Source of the DNA: Variovorax sp. OV700 | GTDB lineage: Bacteria; Pseudomonadota; Gammaproteobacteria; Burkholderiales; Burkholderiaceae_C | Direction: 5' to 3' | NCBI RefSeq assembly: GCF_900099805.1 | Contig: NZ_FNDR01000014.1 | Span: 1-64,000, forward strand | Length of the DNA: 64,000 nucleotides | Shown here: piece by piece, positions 33,928 through 45,724 of the stretch | How the letters are laid out: the number at the start of each line of letters is the position of its first letter | How positions within the stretch are numbered: the first letter of the stretch is position 1 | The notes under the pieces: generated by a model | Database searches by the model: none | Seen by the model: the letters and a program-made list of their open reading frames with translations, nothing else | Told to the model about the DNA's origin: nothing | Made by a program: the position numbers and the translations under genes

Positions 33928-34119
33928 ATGTCCAAGACGAACCCCAACACGCCCGACGAGCGCGGTTCGTTGCCTCCCCAGCAGCACAACAAGGCGGGCC
34001 ATCAGAGCCCCACGCCGCGCAACGAGCCACGCCGGACCGTGGAGAGCCGTCATGACCGCGAAGGCCATGTCGGCAGCAGCAACCAGAGCCAGGCCCGGCG
34101 GGGCGGCTCCAACCACTGA
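33928..34119 (+). CDS. Small hydrophilic, probably disordered protein
   Basis: The 63-residue protein (MSKTNPNTPDERGS...) lacks hydrophobic segments and is rich in Arg, Asn, Gln, Ser, His and Pro, with many Gly, as in small stress-related disordered proteins. GAAGGAG lies 8 bases before the ATG at 33928. It is preceded by a palindrome that could be an operator. No recognised family. Confidence 0.55.
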   Translation: MSKTNPNTPDERGSLPPQQHNKAGHQSPTPRNEPRRTVESRHDREGHVGSSNQSQARRGGSNH

Positions 34120-34150
34120 CCGCGGGACAGCTTGAACGGTTGCCGTTGCC

Positions 34151-34834
34151 GTGTCTCATCGCAACGAAGCCACCGCCGCGCTGAAGGCGCTCAGCGTGGC
34201 CACCGACGCCTGTCGGGAGTGCCCGCTGGGCGCGCATGCCCCGCAGTCGGTGTTCGGCGAGGGACCGGTCGGCGCGGTGCTGATGGTGGTGGGCGAGCAG
34301 CCGGGCGACAAGGAAGATCTGGTGGGCCGCCCTTTCGTCGGCCCTGCGGGCAAGCTGTTCGACCGCGCCGTGGCCGAGCTCGGCTGGTCACGCGACAAGC
34401 TCTACGTGACCAATGCGGTGAAGCACTTCAAATACGAACTGCGCGGCAAGCGCCGCATCCACAAGACACCGGGCCAGCGCGAAGCCGAGGCCTGCCATCA
34501 CTGGCTCGAAAGCGAGATGGAACTCGTGCAGCCGCAGGCTTTTATCGCGTTGGGTGCCACGGCCGCCCGCACCCTGCTCGGCCGACCCGTCGCGGTGATG
34601 AAGGAGCGCGGCCAGTGGATCGAAGATGCGGCGACTGGCCGCCGCGTGCTGGTCACCCTCCACCCCTCCGCCCTACTGCGCGGCGACCCCGCGCAACGGG
34701 AGGCCGCGTGGGAAGCGTGGCTCAAGGACCTGTCCGTGGCGTCGAGCCTGGTGAAGAAGGCTGCGGCGAAACGACCTGCTCCACGTCCTGCCGCGGGTCA
34801 CGCGCGCCGGCGGGTACGCATGGTGATGGAATAA
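34151..34834 (+). CDS. udgX: UdgX-family uracil-DNA binding protein
   Basis: This 227-residue family-4-like uracil-DNA glycosylase has VVGEQPGDKED (residues about 46-56), GRPFVGPAGKLF and, decisively, GKRRIHKTP: the inserted KRRIH loop of UdgX proteins, whose His (His104 here) forms a covalent bond with the abasic sugar after uracil release. LHPSALLRG supplies the second active-site motif. Cys21, Cys24 and Cys115 are candidate Fe-S ligands; I see only these three cysteines. The start is a GTG at 34151. Its 3' end overlaps the convergent AlkB gene by 37 bases. The C-terminal 25 residues are basic, suited to DNA contact. Confidence 0.88.
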   Translation: MSHRNEATAALKALSVATDACRECPLGAHAPQSVFGEGPVGAVLMVVGEQPGDKEDLVGRPFVGPAGKLFDRAVAELGWSRDKLYVTNAVKHFKYELRGKRRIHKTPGQREAEACHHWLESEMELVQPQAFIALGATAARTLLGRPVAVMKERGQWIEDAATGRRVLVTLHPSALLRGDPAQREAAWEAWLKDLSVASSLVKKAAAKRPAPRPAAGHARRRVRMVME

Positions 34835-35406
34835 CGCAGCGCCTCCGTGGGTGCGATGCTGTGCTGCCATGCCCACCGTGCTGCCCCGCGCAGCATGTAG
34901 ATGGAACGCGGCTCGATCAGCAGTTGAAGGCTGGCGGGTGCACTCGCGCTGGCCGGCGGGTACGGCCGCAGCTGCATCACGGCGCTGCTGCGCAGCGAAA
35001 CACCCACGATGTCTTCGAAGTCGGGCACGTCGCGATGCCAGCCGAGCGGCGTACCGGGCCTGTATTCAGACAACAGCACGTGCGTGAAGTCCTCGGGCGC
35101 CATGCCTATCCACGCGGCCACCCGCTCGCGCAGCGGATGAAGCGCCTCGGGCAGCGGCGCACCGGGCCGCAGGCGGTGGTTGTCGAAGTCGTAGCTGCCG
35201 CCAAAACTGATGCCGCGCCGCCGCGCGATGTATTCCTTGTAGCGCATCTCGCGGAGTTCAAAGCCCTGCACGATGCGCAGCAGTTCGTCTTCTTCCGAGC
35301 GCGTAAGAAATTCACGCTCATACCGCAGCCCTTCGATGGCGGCCACCGGAGCCTCTCCGAACAGGTCGGGTTCGTCGGCCAACTGGATGTGGCTAGCGGA
35401 CCGCAT
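34798..35406 (-). CDS. alkB: AlkB-like alpha-ketoglutarate-dependent DNA repair dioxygenase
   Basis: The 202-residue protein contains the Fe(II) motif WHRD (His-x-Asp, about residue 125), the distal His in WAWQHSI (about 183) and the 2-oxoglutarate Arg region RYSITMRTRRR. The conserved stretch LSEYRPGTPLGWHRD and PRSIYMLRG fit the AlkB family, which removes alkyl groups from DNA bases. It starts inside the end of the helicase gene (14-base overlap) and so is co-translated with it behind the LexA box. The family includes subtypes acting on RNA or proteins; DNA repair is favoured by context. Confidence 0.87.
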   Translation of the reverse strand: MRSASHIQLADEPDLFGEAPVAAIEGLRYEREFLTRSEEDELLRIVQGFELREMRYKEYIARRRGISFGGSYDFDNHRLRPGAPLPEALHPLRERVAAWIGMAPEDFTHVLLSEYRPGTPLGWHRDVPDFEDIVGVSLRSSAVMQLRPYPPASASAPASLQLLIEPRSIYMLRGAARWAWQHSIAPTEALRYSITMRTRRRA

Positions 35407-37735
35407 CGACGTCTTCTCCTTCCTTGGGCCCGCGCATGGGACCGCCCAGGCGCAGCTGCCACCATGGCGGGAGCAACTCGCGGATCTCGGCGCGCGCAAA
35501 CCGATCGTCCAGCAGGTGCAGCACGCCCTCGTCCTGCTCGGTGCGGATCACGCGGCCGGCCGCCTGCACCACCTTTTGCAGGCCAGGATAGAGGTAGGTG
35601 TATTCGTAGCCCTTGCCGAATCGCGCCTGCATGCGCTCGCGCGTGATCTCGTTCAAGGCGTTGTGCTGCGGCAAGCCCAGGCTCGCGACGAAGGCGCCGA
35701 TCAGGCGGCTGCCGGGCAGGTCGATGCCTTCGCCGAATGCGCCGCCGAGCACTGCAAAGCCGATGCCGCGGCCGCCCTCCTCGAAGCGCGCCAGAAAGTC
35801 GTGGCGCTCGGCTTCGGCCATGCCGCGCGTCTGCGTCCACACCGGTACACCGGGGTGCCTGGCCAGGAAGGCCGCGCAGGCCTTCTCCAGATAATCGAAG
35901 CTGCTGAAGAACGCGAGGTAGTTGCCGGGCAGGCGTTCGAACTGGGCACCGATGATGCCGGCCACGCTGCACAGCGAAGCCGCGCGGTCGCGGAACCGGG
36001 TCGATACATTCATCGCCACCTCGACCCGCAATTGCCGGCCCTGGAATGGCGAGGCCACGTCGAGCAACATCATTTCCGGCGGGAGACCGAGCGCATCGCG
36101 ATAGAACCCGAAGGGCGACAAGGTGCCCGAAAAGCAGGTGACCGATGCGGCCTCGGCAAAGCGTGGCTCCAGAAACGGCGCGGGCACGAGGTTGCGGATG
36201 GAGAGGCTGCGCTGCTGCGGGCCGTGCGCGGGGCCCAGCGTGCGCTCGAATACCGAATGGTCGTCGAACGAATCGGCCAGCCGGGCAAACTGCAGCGCGT
36301 CGAAGAAGAAGCGCTGCAGCGGCCCCTGCGCTGCGTCCGGCGTGGCCGCAAAGTACTCGCCCATGGCCGTGTTGGCCGCCTGCAGAGCGCGGGCGAAGCG
36401 TTCGGGTATCTCATCGGCGGTGTCGTAGGCCTCGGTCTGCGATTGCTGCACCGTGTCCCATTCGCGGTACAGCCGGCCGAGTGCGCCGCGCACCGATGCG
36501 GGCGCCACGCGGTGGGCTTCTTCGAGTGCCTGGCCGTCGAGCTCGGCGGTGTACATGCCGCGGGCGCGCTCCAGCAGGTTGTGCGCCTCGTCGACCAACA
36601 CCGCCGCGCGCCAGTCATCGTCCTTCATGGTGGCGTAGAGAAAGGCGCTGCCGTCGAAGTAGTAGTTGTAGTCGCCCACGATCACGTCGGACCAGTGCGC
36701 CATTTCCTGCGCGAGGAAATAGGGGCACACGGTGTGCGCAAGCGCAATTTGCCGCAGCGCCTGCCGGTCGAGCCGGGCGGCTCGCGCGGCCTCTTCGCGT
36801 GCGGCGGGAAGGCGGTCGTAGAAGCCCTTGGCCAGCGGACACGAGTCGCCGTTACAGGCGCGGTCGGGGTATTCGCAAACCTTGTCGCGCGCGGTGAGTT
36901 CGAGCACGCGCACCTGCGAGCACCCTTCTCCCATCACGCGCAAGGCGTCGAGCGCCACGGCCCGGCCCGAGGTCTTGGCGGTGAGAAAGAAGATCTTGTC
37001 GATCTTCCGCGCGGCGCGCGCCTTCAGCAGCGGAAAGATGGTGGCCAGCGTCTTTCCGATGCCGGTGGGCGCCTGCGTCATCAGGCAGCGCCCGTTCACC
37101 GCGGCGCGGTACACGGCCTCGGCCAGTTCGCGCTGGCCGGCGCGGAATTTTCCATGCGGAAAATCAAGGCGGCCGAGCGCATCGCCAAGCACGGCATGGT
37201 GCGCGGCTTCGCTCTGCGCCCAGGCGCTGTAGCGTGCGCACAAGAGTTCGAAGTACGCCTGCAGCGCAGCGCGAGTGTGCTGCTCTTCCAGCACGGTTTC
37301 TTCGCCGGTGCCGAGGTCGAGGTACACCAGCGCGACGGTGATGTGCGCGTAGCCGTGCATCTCGCACAGCATCCATCCGTAGGTGCGGGCCTGGGCCCAG
37401 TGCAGCGCACGGTGGTTGCCGCGGATGGCATCGAAGTCGCCGCGAAAGGTCTTGATTTCTTCGACCCGCGGCTCGCGCGGGTCGTGCCCGTCGGCCCGGC
37501 CGCGCACCTTGAGCGCGCCGCAGTGCGAGACGAGCGCCACTTCGCTCTGGTAGGCCTCGCCGCGCCGGCCCTGCACCAGCGCATGGCCGGCCATGCCCTC
37601 GAGCGCGCTGGGCGCGGGCACGAAACGCAGGTCGAGGTCGCCCGCCTTCGCGCCGAAGGCGCACAGCGCCTTGACGGACACCGTGCGGGCATCGGTCGGG
37701 TCTGCCTGCGGCTTTGTGGAAAGATCCGTGGTCAC
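35393..37735 (-). CDS. XPD/DinG-type helicase with N-terminal nuclease-like domain
   Basis: The protein (about 780 residues) begins with a RecB/Cas4-like PD-(D/E)xK domain (RGRADGHD ... EEIKTF, then HWAQARTYG, about residues 85-130). It continues as a superfamily 2 helicase: QAPTGIGKT Walker A near residue 240, a four-Cys patch (CEYPDRACNGDSCPL ... CPYF) typical of XPD/DinG iron-sulfur helicases, and VDEAHNLL near 390. The start is uncertain: GTG at 37735 is downstream of the LexA box, while GTG at 37771 is upstream of it. A LexA site implies DNA-damage induction. AlkB is translated from the same message. A role in unwinding damaged or branched DNA is inferred. Confidence 0.8.
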   Translation of the reverse strand: MTTDLSTKPQADPTDARTVSVKALCAFGAKAGDLDLRFVPAPSALEGMAGHALVQGRRGEAYQSEVALVSHCGALKVRGRADGHDPREPRVEEIKTFRGDFDAIRGNHRALHWAQARTYGWMLCEMHGYAHITVALVYLDLGTGEETVLEEQHTRAALQAYFELLCARYSAWAQSEAAHHAVLGDALGRLDFPHGKFRAGQRELAEAVYRAAVNGRCLMTQAPTGIGKTLATIFPLLKARAARKIDKIFFLTAKTSGRAVALDALRVMGEGCSQVRVLELTARDKVCEYPDRACNGDSCPLAKGFYDRLPAAREEAARAARLDRQALRQIALAHTVCPYFLAQEMAHWSDVIVGDYNYYFDGSAFLYATMKDDDWRAAVLVDEAHNLLERARGMYTAELDGQALEEAHRVAPASVRGALGRLYREWDTVQQSQTEAYDTADEIPERFARALQAANTAMGEYFAATPDAAQGPLQRFFFDALQFARLADSFDDHSVFERTLGPAHGPQQRSLSIRNLVPAPFLEPRFAEAASVTCFSGTLSPFGFYRDALGLPPEMMLLDVASPFQGRQLRVEVAMNVSTRFRDRAASLCSVAGIIGAQFERLPGNYLAFFSSFDYLEKACAAFLARHPGVPVWTQTRGMAEAERHDFLARFEEGGRGIGFAVLGGAFGEGIDLPGSRLIGAFVASLGLPQHNALNEITRERMQARFGKGYEYTYLYPGLQKVVQAAGRVIRTEQDEGVLHLLDDRFARAEIRELLPPWWQLRLGGPMRGPKEGEDVDAVR

Positions 37736-37742
37736 TGCAATG

Positions 37743-37758
37743 CTGTATGAAACAACAG
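37743..37758 (-). promoter_or_regulatory. LexA (SOS) box with overlapping -10
   Basis: The minus strand reads CTGTTGTTTCATACAG, an exact CTGT-N8-ACAG, flanked by TA and CA as in strong boxes. TATACT (37757-37762, minus strand) overlaps its edge and is a good -10. Binding of LexA would block the helicase-alkB transcript. Confidence 0.72.
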
Positions 37759-37790
37759 TATAACGACCCACTCCAGCCTGTGCCGCAGAA

Positions 37791-37816
37791 TCGTGTCGGG
37801 GCCTTATCCGACACGA
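37791..37816. promoter_or_regulatory. 9-bp inverted repeat TCGTGTCGG / CCGACACGA
   Basis: A perfect 9-base stem with an 8-base loop (GGCCTTAT) in the gap between the SOS promoter and the hybrid kinase gene. It could be an operator or a hairpin in either transcript. Confidence 0.4.
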
Positions 37817-37832
37817 AGGTCCTCGGCTTTCG

Positions 37833-37853
37833 GCAAAACTTCAAAAGTTTTGC
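37833..37853. promoter_or_regulatory. AT-rich palindrome GCAAAACTT-CAA-AAGTTTTGC
   Basis: A perfect 9-base inverted repeat with a 3-base centre, 18 bases before the kinase ATG at 37871. It is unusually AT-rich for this genome. It could be an operator or a leader hairpin. Confidence 0.45.
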
Positions 37854-37870
37854 TTACAAATCCTCTGTGA

Positions 37871-41367
<3,497 letters not shown>

Positions 41368-41371
<4 letters not shown>

Positions 41372-42222
41372 ACCGCACCGCCACACCGTCGCCCCTGCCG
41401 TCTCCGTTGAGCAACACGGAGATCGAGCTGCGGCTGCTGATGGAGGCGATCTACCTCAAGTACAGCTACGACTTCCGCGACTACACCGTCGCCTCGCAGA
41501 AGCGCCGCGTGCTGCATGCGCTGGCGCAGCTCGGGCTTCCGAGCATCTCCGCCCTGCAGGAAAAAGTGCTGCGCGACCCGGGGCTCTTCGGCCGACTGCT
41601 GCAATACCTGACGATTCCGGTGAGCGAGATGTTCCGCGACCCCGCCTACTTCCTGGCGTTGCGCCAGCACGTGGTGCCCATCCTGCACACCTATCCCTCT
41701 GTGAAGGTGTGGGTGGCGGGCTGCAGCACCGGCGAAGAGGTGTTTTCGCTCGCGATTCTGCTGCGGGAGGAAGGCCTGCTTTCGCGCACGCAGATCTACG
41801 CTACCGACATCAATCCCGCTTCGCTCGAGAAGGCGCGTCAGGGCATCTTTCCCATCGAGTCGATCCGGGGCTACACGGCCAACTATCAGCGCGCCGGCGG
41901 GCGGAGTTCTTTCTCCGACTACTACACGGCCGCCTACGAGGCCGCGCGCTTCGACCCCTCGCTGTGCGCCGACGTCATCTTTGCCGACCACAGCCTGGCC
42001 ACCGACAGCGTGTTTGCCGAGACGCAATTCGTGTCGTGCCGCAACGTGCTCATCTATTTCAACCGCGAGCTGCAGGACCGCGCGCTGGGCCTGTTTCATG
42101 AGTCGCTGTGCCACCGCGGCTTTCTGGGCCTGGGCGCCAAGGAGAGCATCGATTTCTCGAGCTATTCGGAACGTTTCGATGCGCATGCGAAGCCGGAGCG
42201 CATCTATCGCAAGGCGACATGA
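41368..42222 (+). CDS. CheR-type protein methyltransferase
   Basis: The 284-residue protein contains the CheR N-terminal helical part and the SAM-binding domain with VKVWVAGCSTGEEVFSLAI (about residue 112), IYATDINPASLEKAR and CRNVLIYFNRELQDR. CheR methylates receptor glutamates, but no chemoreceptor, CheA or CheW is encoded nearby. The start is a GTG at 41368 overlapping the kinase stop. It lacks the pentapeptide-binding or TPR extension. It may act on the neighbouring kinase or another coiled-coil sensor. Confidence 0.9.
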
Positions 42223-42824
42223 AACCGAACGCCGTGCAATCTCCGACCAGGCGCATCGAGGCCGTGGTACTCGGCGCCTCCGCCGGCGGCATAGAGGCGC
42301 TGCTGCGGATGCTGCACGACCTTCCTCTGCCATGGAATCTTCCGCTGGTGGTGGTCCTGCACTTGCCCGAGGGGCATGAAAGCCATCTGCCGGAGATCTT
42401 CGCCGAGCGCCTGCGGGTTCCGGTGCGCGAGGCCGCGGACAAGATGCCGATCGCGTCCGGCCACGTGTATTTCGCGCCGCCCGGCTACCATCTGTCGATC
42501 GAGCGCAACCGATGCTTTTCGCTCAGCTGCGAGCCGCCGGTACGCTTTTCGCGGCCTTCGATCGACATATTGATGGCCTCCGCAGCCGACGCCTACGGGC
42601 CGGCATTGGCCGGCTTTCTGCTGACCGGCGCGAACGACGACGGCGCCGAAGGCCTGCAGCGCATTCATCTGGCCGGTGGCATTACCGCCGTCCAGGACCC
42701 CAACGAAGCCCAGATTTCCACCATGCCCGAAGCGGCCATTGCCCTCCATTCCCCCGATCACGTGCTTTCCTTGCGCGAGCTTCGCGCCCTGCTCTTGCAA
42801 CTGGAGTCTGCCCATGTCCATTGA
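42219..42824 (+). CDS. CheB-type methylesterase domain protein (no receiver)
   Basis: The 201-residue protein is a stand-alone CheB catalytic domain: LGASAGGIEALL carries the nucleophilic Ser (about residue 21), LHLPEGH the His region, and LLTGANDDGAEG the Asp (about 145). The regulatory receiver of classical CheB is missing, so control must come from elsewhere, perhaps from the separate receiver gene at the end of this cluster. It overlaps CheR by ATGA and runs 11 bases into the next gene. Confidence 0.9.
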   Translation: MKPNAVQSPTRRIEAVVLGASAGGIEALLRMLHDLPLPWNLPLVVVLHLPEGHESHLPEIFAERLRVPVREAADKMPIASGHVYFAPPGYHLSIERNRCFSLSCEPPVRFSRPSIDILMASAADAYGPALAGFLLTGANDDGAEGLQRIHLAGGITAVQDPNEAQISTMPEAAIALHSPDHVLSLRELRALLLQLESAHVH

Positions 42825-44034
42825 CGTCGAAAGCAAGCTGCTGATCGTCGATGACCTGCCCGAAAACCTTTTGGCGCTGGAGGCCCTGATCCGCGGTCCC
42901 GGGCGCGCGGTGTACCGCGCGACTTCGGCCGAAGAAGCGCTGGCGCTGCTGCTCGACCATGAATTTGCGCTGGCCATTCTCGACGTGCAGATGCCCGGCA
43001 TGAACGGTTTCGAACTGGCCGAGTTGATGCGCGGCACCGAGCGCACGCGGCACATCCCGATCATCTTCGTGAGCGCGGCAGGCCGCGAACTCAACTATGC
43101 CTTCCGGGGCTACGAGAGCGGCGCGGTCGACTTCCTGCACAAGCCGCTCGACCCGCATGCGGTCACGAGCAAGGTCACCGTGTTCGTCGACCTGCATCGC
43201 CACCGCAAGGCGCTCGACCAGGAGATGGAAAAACTCGCTGCCGCCCACCACAAGCAGGAAGAACTGGTGGAGCAGCTGCGGCACACACAGCGCAAGCTCG
43301 AGCACGCGGTGCGCATGCGCGACGATTTCATGTCCATGGTTTCGCACGAGCTGCGCACGCCGCTCAATACGCTGTATCTCGAAACGCAGCTGCGGCAGCT
43401 GCACCTTTCCAAGGGCAAGCTGGAGTCCTTCGCGCCGGATCGCCTGCCCGCCATGATCGAGCGCGACCAGCGGCAGATTCGCAACATGGTGCGCCTGATC
43501 GACGACATGCTCGACGTCACGCGCATGCGGCGGGATGCGCTGTCCATCCAGCCCCAGCCGGTCGACCTTGCCGCTCTGGCGCGGGCTGTGGTGGAAGGGC
43601 TGTGGCAGCAGGCCGAGGCAGCGGGTTCCATGATTGCACTCGAGGCGCCGGGCGCACTGCGGGGCGTGTGGGACGAGTTCCGCATCGAACAGGTATTGAC
43701 CAACCTGCTGACCAATGCGCTGCGCTACGGCCGCGGCAAGCCGGTGGAGATGATGGTGAGCGAGGCCGGCGGCATCGCGCGCATCACCGTGCGCGACCAG
43801 GGCATCGGCATTGCACCTGAAGACCAGGAACGCATCTTCGAGCAGTTCGAACGTACCGACGATAGCCGCAAGCACGCCTCCGGCCTGGGTCTGGGGCTTT
43901 ACATCACGCGCAAGATCGTGGGCCTGCACGGCGGACGCATCGAGGTGGAAAGCACGCCAGGCCAGGGCGCGCTGTTCCGGGTCGAGCTGCCGATTCAGGC
44001 CGAGGCAAAGACTGCAACGCAAGCGCGGGCGTAG
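42814..44034 (+). CDS. Receiver-histidine kinase (REC-HisKA-HATPase)
   Basis: The 406-residue soluble protein starts with a receiver (residues 1-125, LLIVDDLPENLLALE, phospho-Asp in LAILDVQMPG near residue 54) followed by a short coiled coil, HisKA (SHELRTPLNTLY, His near 178) and HATPase (NLLTNALRYG, DQGIGIAPED, GLGLGLYITR). The receiver at the N-terminus lets the upstream hybrid kinase control it. Start at 42814 overlaps CheB by 11 bases. Confidence 0.92.
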   Translation: MSIDVESKLLIVDDLPENLLALEALIRGPGRAVYRATSAEEALALLLDHEFALAILDVQMPGMNGFELAELMRGTERTRHIPIIFVSAAGRELNYAFRGYESGAVDFLHKPLDPHAVTSKVTVFVDLHRHRKALDQEMEKLAAAHHKQEELVEQLRHTQRKLEHAVRMRDDFMSMVSHELRTPLNTLYLETQLRQLHLSKGKLESFAPDRLPAMIERDQRQIRNMVRLIDDMLDVTRMRRDALSIQPQPVDLAALARAVVEGLWQQAEAAGSMIALEAPGALRGVWDEFRIEQVLTNLLTNALRYGRGKPVEMMVSEAGGIARITVRDQGIGIAPEDQERIFEQFERTDDSRKHASGLGLGLYITRKIVGLHGGRIEVESTPGQGALFRVELPIQAEAKTATQARA

Positions 44035-44110
44035 GCGCCCTCCTACTGCATATGGCGCGACGGACCGGGATACTCGAAGCTTCCTTCTCTCCTGATCAAG
44101 GCTTGCCTCA

Positions 44111-44473
44111 GTGAATGTGCTGATCGTCGACGACAACGTAGCCGCGGCAGACCTGCTGCAGGAGCTTTTGACACTGCAGGACCACACCGCCCGCTGCGCC
44201 TATACAGCGCAGCAGGCAATGGATGCTGCTGCGGTGGAGCACTTCGATGCGGCGCTCATCGACCTCACGCTGCCCGACTTTCCGGGCACCGAGGTGGCGC
44301 GGCGGTTGCGCTCGGCCACGGGGGAAGGCAGCCCGAAGCTGCTTGTCGCCATCTCGGGATTCTCAGTGGAAGACGCTGCCGGCACGGGCGCGCGCGAGCT
44401 GTTCAACCATCATCTTCAGAAACCGATCGACATCGCCGAACTGACCGCGATCCTTTCTTCAGCGCCGGACTGA
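44111..44473 (+). CDS. Single-domain response regulator
   Basis: The 120-residue protein is a lone receiver: NVLIVDDNVAAADLLQ at the start, phospho-Asp in AALIDLTLPDF (about residue 54) and the Lys in HHLQKPIDIAEL (about 104). The start is a GTG at 44111; the only nearby ATG is out of frame. It has no output domain, so it probably acts as a phosphate shuttle or by protein contact in this cluster. Confidence 0.85.
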   Translation: MNVLIVDDNVAAADLLQELLTLQDHTARCAYTAQQAMDAAAVEHFDAALIDLTLPDFPGTEVARRLRSATGEGSPKLLVAISGFSVEDAAGTGARELFNHHLQKPIDIAELTAILSSAPD

Positions 44474-44489
44474 TGAACGCCGGCGGCGC

Positions 44490-45437
44490 CTAGCGCGCGA
44501 TCTCGCGGTGCGAGAGCAGCACCTCGGTGCCGGCGGTATTGAAGGCGATGGTCGGCGCGGTGAAATCGCTCAGCGACGCGCCCAGGCCGATCTCGCCGCT
44601 GCCATGCAGGACGCATTCCTCGCGCCTCAGCGCGATTTCATTGCTGGGCCCGCCGTTGCCATGAAACCGGACCCAGGTGCCGTAGGTGCTGAGGTCGGTC
44701 AGAACGCAGCTGCCTTGCCGCAGTTCAATGCGCGCATGCAACCGCGAAACACGCGGATCGTTGACCACGAACTGTGCGTCGTTCACCCGTCCGAGATGGA
44801 TCGGAAGCTCTTCCGTGCGGAACATGGAACGCACGTCGAGCCACGCCAGCTCGATCTGCCCGAAGGACGAATCGGGCAGCCGAAGCGGCGTCAGCGCGGC
44901 CGGCACCGTCAGGAACGACGTCAGCTCCTCCTGCCAGTCGATGCGGTGAACGGCCGACATTTCGCTGCGCCCGCGGATGGTGATGAGGCCCAGGTCGCGA
45001 TGCCGGACCACCGCTTCGCTCAACTGCGCGATGACGGCGTCGGCCGCCCAGATCTGACCAGGCCCGGCCAGGTCGCTCAGGCGCGACGCAAGGTTGACCG
45101 CATCGCCGAAGCAGTCGCCCTCGACCTCGAGGACTTCGCCGCTTGCAACGCCGATCTGCAATGCCATGCGCAGCGGTACCGGCCATGCCATGAGTCGCTT
45201 CTGGTGGTAGCGCTGCAGTTCGATCACCGCATGCGTGGCCGCGGCGGCATTCGAAAAGATCGCGAACACCCCGTCGCCGAGCGACTTCACCACCCTGCCG
45301 CCGTGGGCCTGGCAGATGCTTCCGATCCACTGGGTGAGGCGCGTCACCGTTTCCGTGGCCCGGGCATTTCCCATGGCTTCAAAAACCCTGGAACTCCCGG
45401 TCAGGTCTGCGAAAACAATTGTGGAATTGACACCCAT
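44490..45437 (-). CDS. Class III nucleotide cyclase with C-terminal FHA domain
   Basis: The 315-residue protein has an N-terminal class III cyclase domain (about residues 1-170) with the metal-binding VFADLTGSS and LGDGVFAIF and a CFGDAVNLASRL core. The C-terminal part (about 200-300) is an FHA phosphothreonine-binding domain: LGRVNDAQF, VSRLHARI and LSTYGTW carry the conserved Gly-Arg, Ser, His, Thr and Gly. It probably makes cAMP and reads phosphothreonine, perhaps set by a Ser/Thr kinase like the one at 2470. There is no membrane segment. A strong hairpin lies 66-100 bases upstream. Convergent with the receiver gene. Confidence 0.88.
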   Translation of the reverse strand: MGVNSTIVFADLTGSSRVFEAMGNARATETVTRLTQWIGSICQAHGGRVVKSLGDGVFAIFSNAAAATHAVIELQRYHQKRLMAWPVPLRMALQIGVASGEVLEVEGDCFGDAVNLASRLSDLAGPGQIWAADAVIAQLSEAVVRHRDLGLITIRGRSEMSAVHRIDWQEELTSFLTVPAALTPLRLPDSSFGQIELAWLDVRSMFRTEELPIHLGRVNDAQFVVNDPRVSRLHARIELRQGSCVLTDLSTYGTWVRFHGNGGPSNEIALRREECVLHGSGEIGLGASLSDFTAPTIAFNTAGTEVLLSHREIAR

Positions 45438-45724
45438 GCTTTGAAGGAACTCGATGGTGGCGTAGCGGCTCGTGGCTACGTATTAGAAGCCACGGAAGGA
45501 GAGGCGCAAGAGGTTCTCCCGCGAACCCCTTGCGCCATGGCGACCGCGCGCCAGCAGAAGGTTATTTCCTATCACTTTTGTATTCGGTTAACCACATTCG
45601 CCCGAAGTGAAGCGTAAAGTGTGTTGTTTACAAACCAGAAACAGTGTTCCAGATCTTGTGAATTGCCGGACTGAGGCTTAAGGTAGCAACCGTTCTGGTT
45701 TCCGGCAATACGCTTTTGGTGCTC
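45438..45724. other. Intergenic stretch of about 290 bases upstream of the cyclase
   Basis: No gene seen. It carries the 14-bp hairpin at 45503-45536, a smaller GTGGCT/AGCCAC hairpin near 45471-45494, and a relatively AT-rich part from about 45560 to 45720 that should contain the divergent promoters of the FHA-cyclase (minus) and the 110-residue protein (plus). Confidence 0.5.
45503..45536. promoter_or_regulatory. Strong 14-bp hairpin upstream of the cyclase gene
   Basis: GGCGCAAGAGGTTC and GAACCCCTTGCGCC pair over 14 positions with one mismatch and a 6-base loop. No T-run follows. Read on the minus strand it would lie in the leader or promoter region of the cyclase gene (start 45437). Confidence 0.5.
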
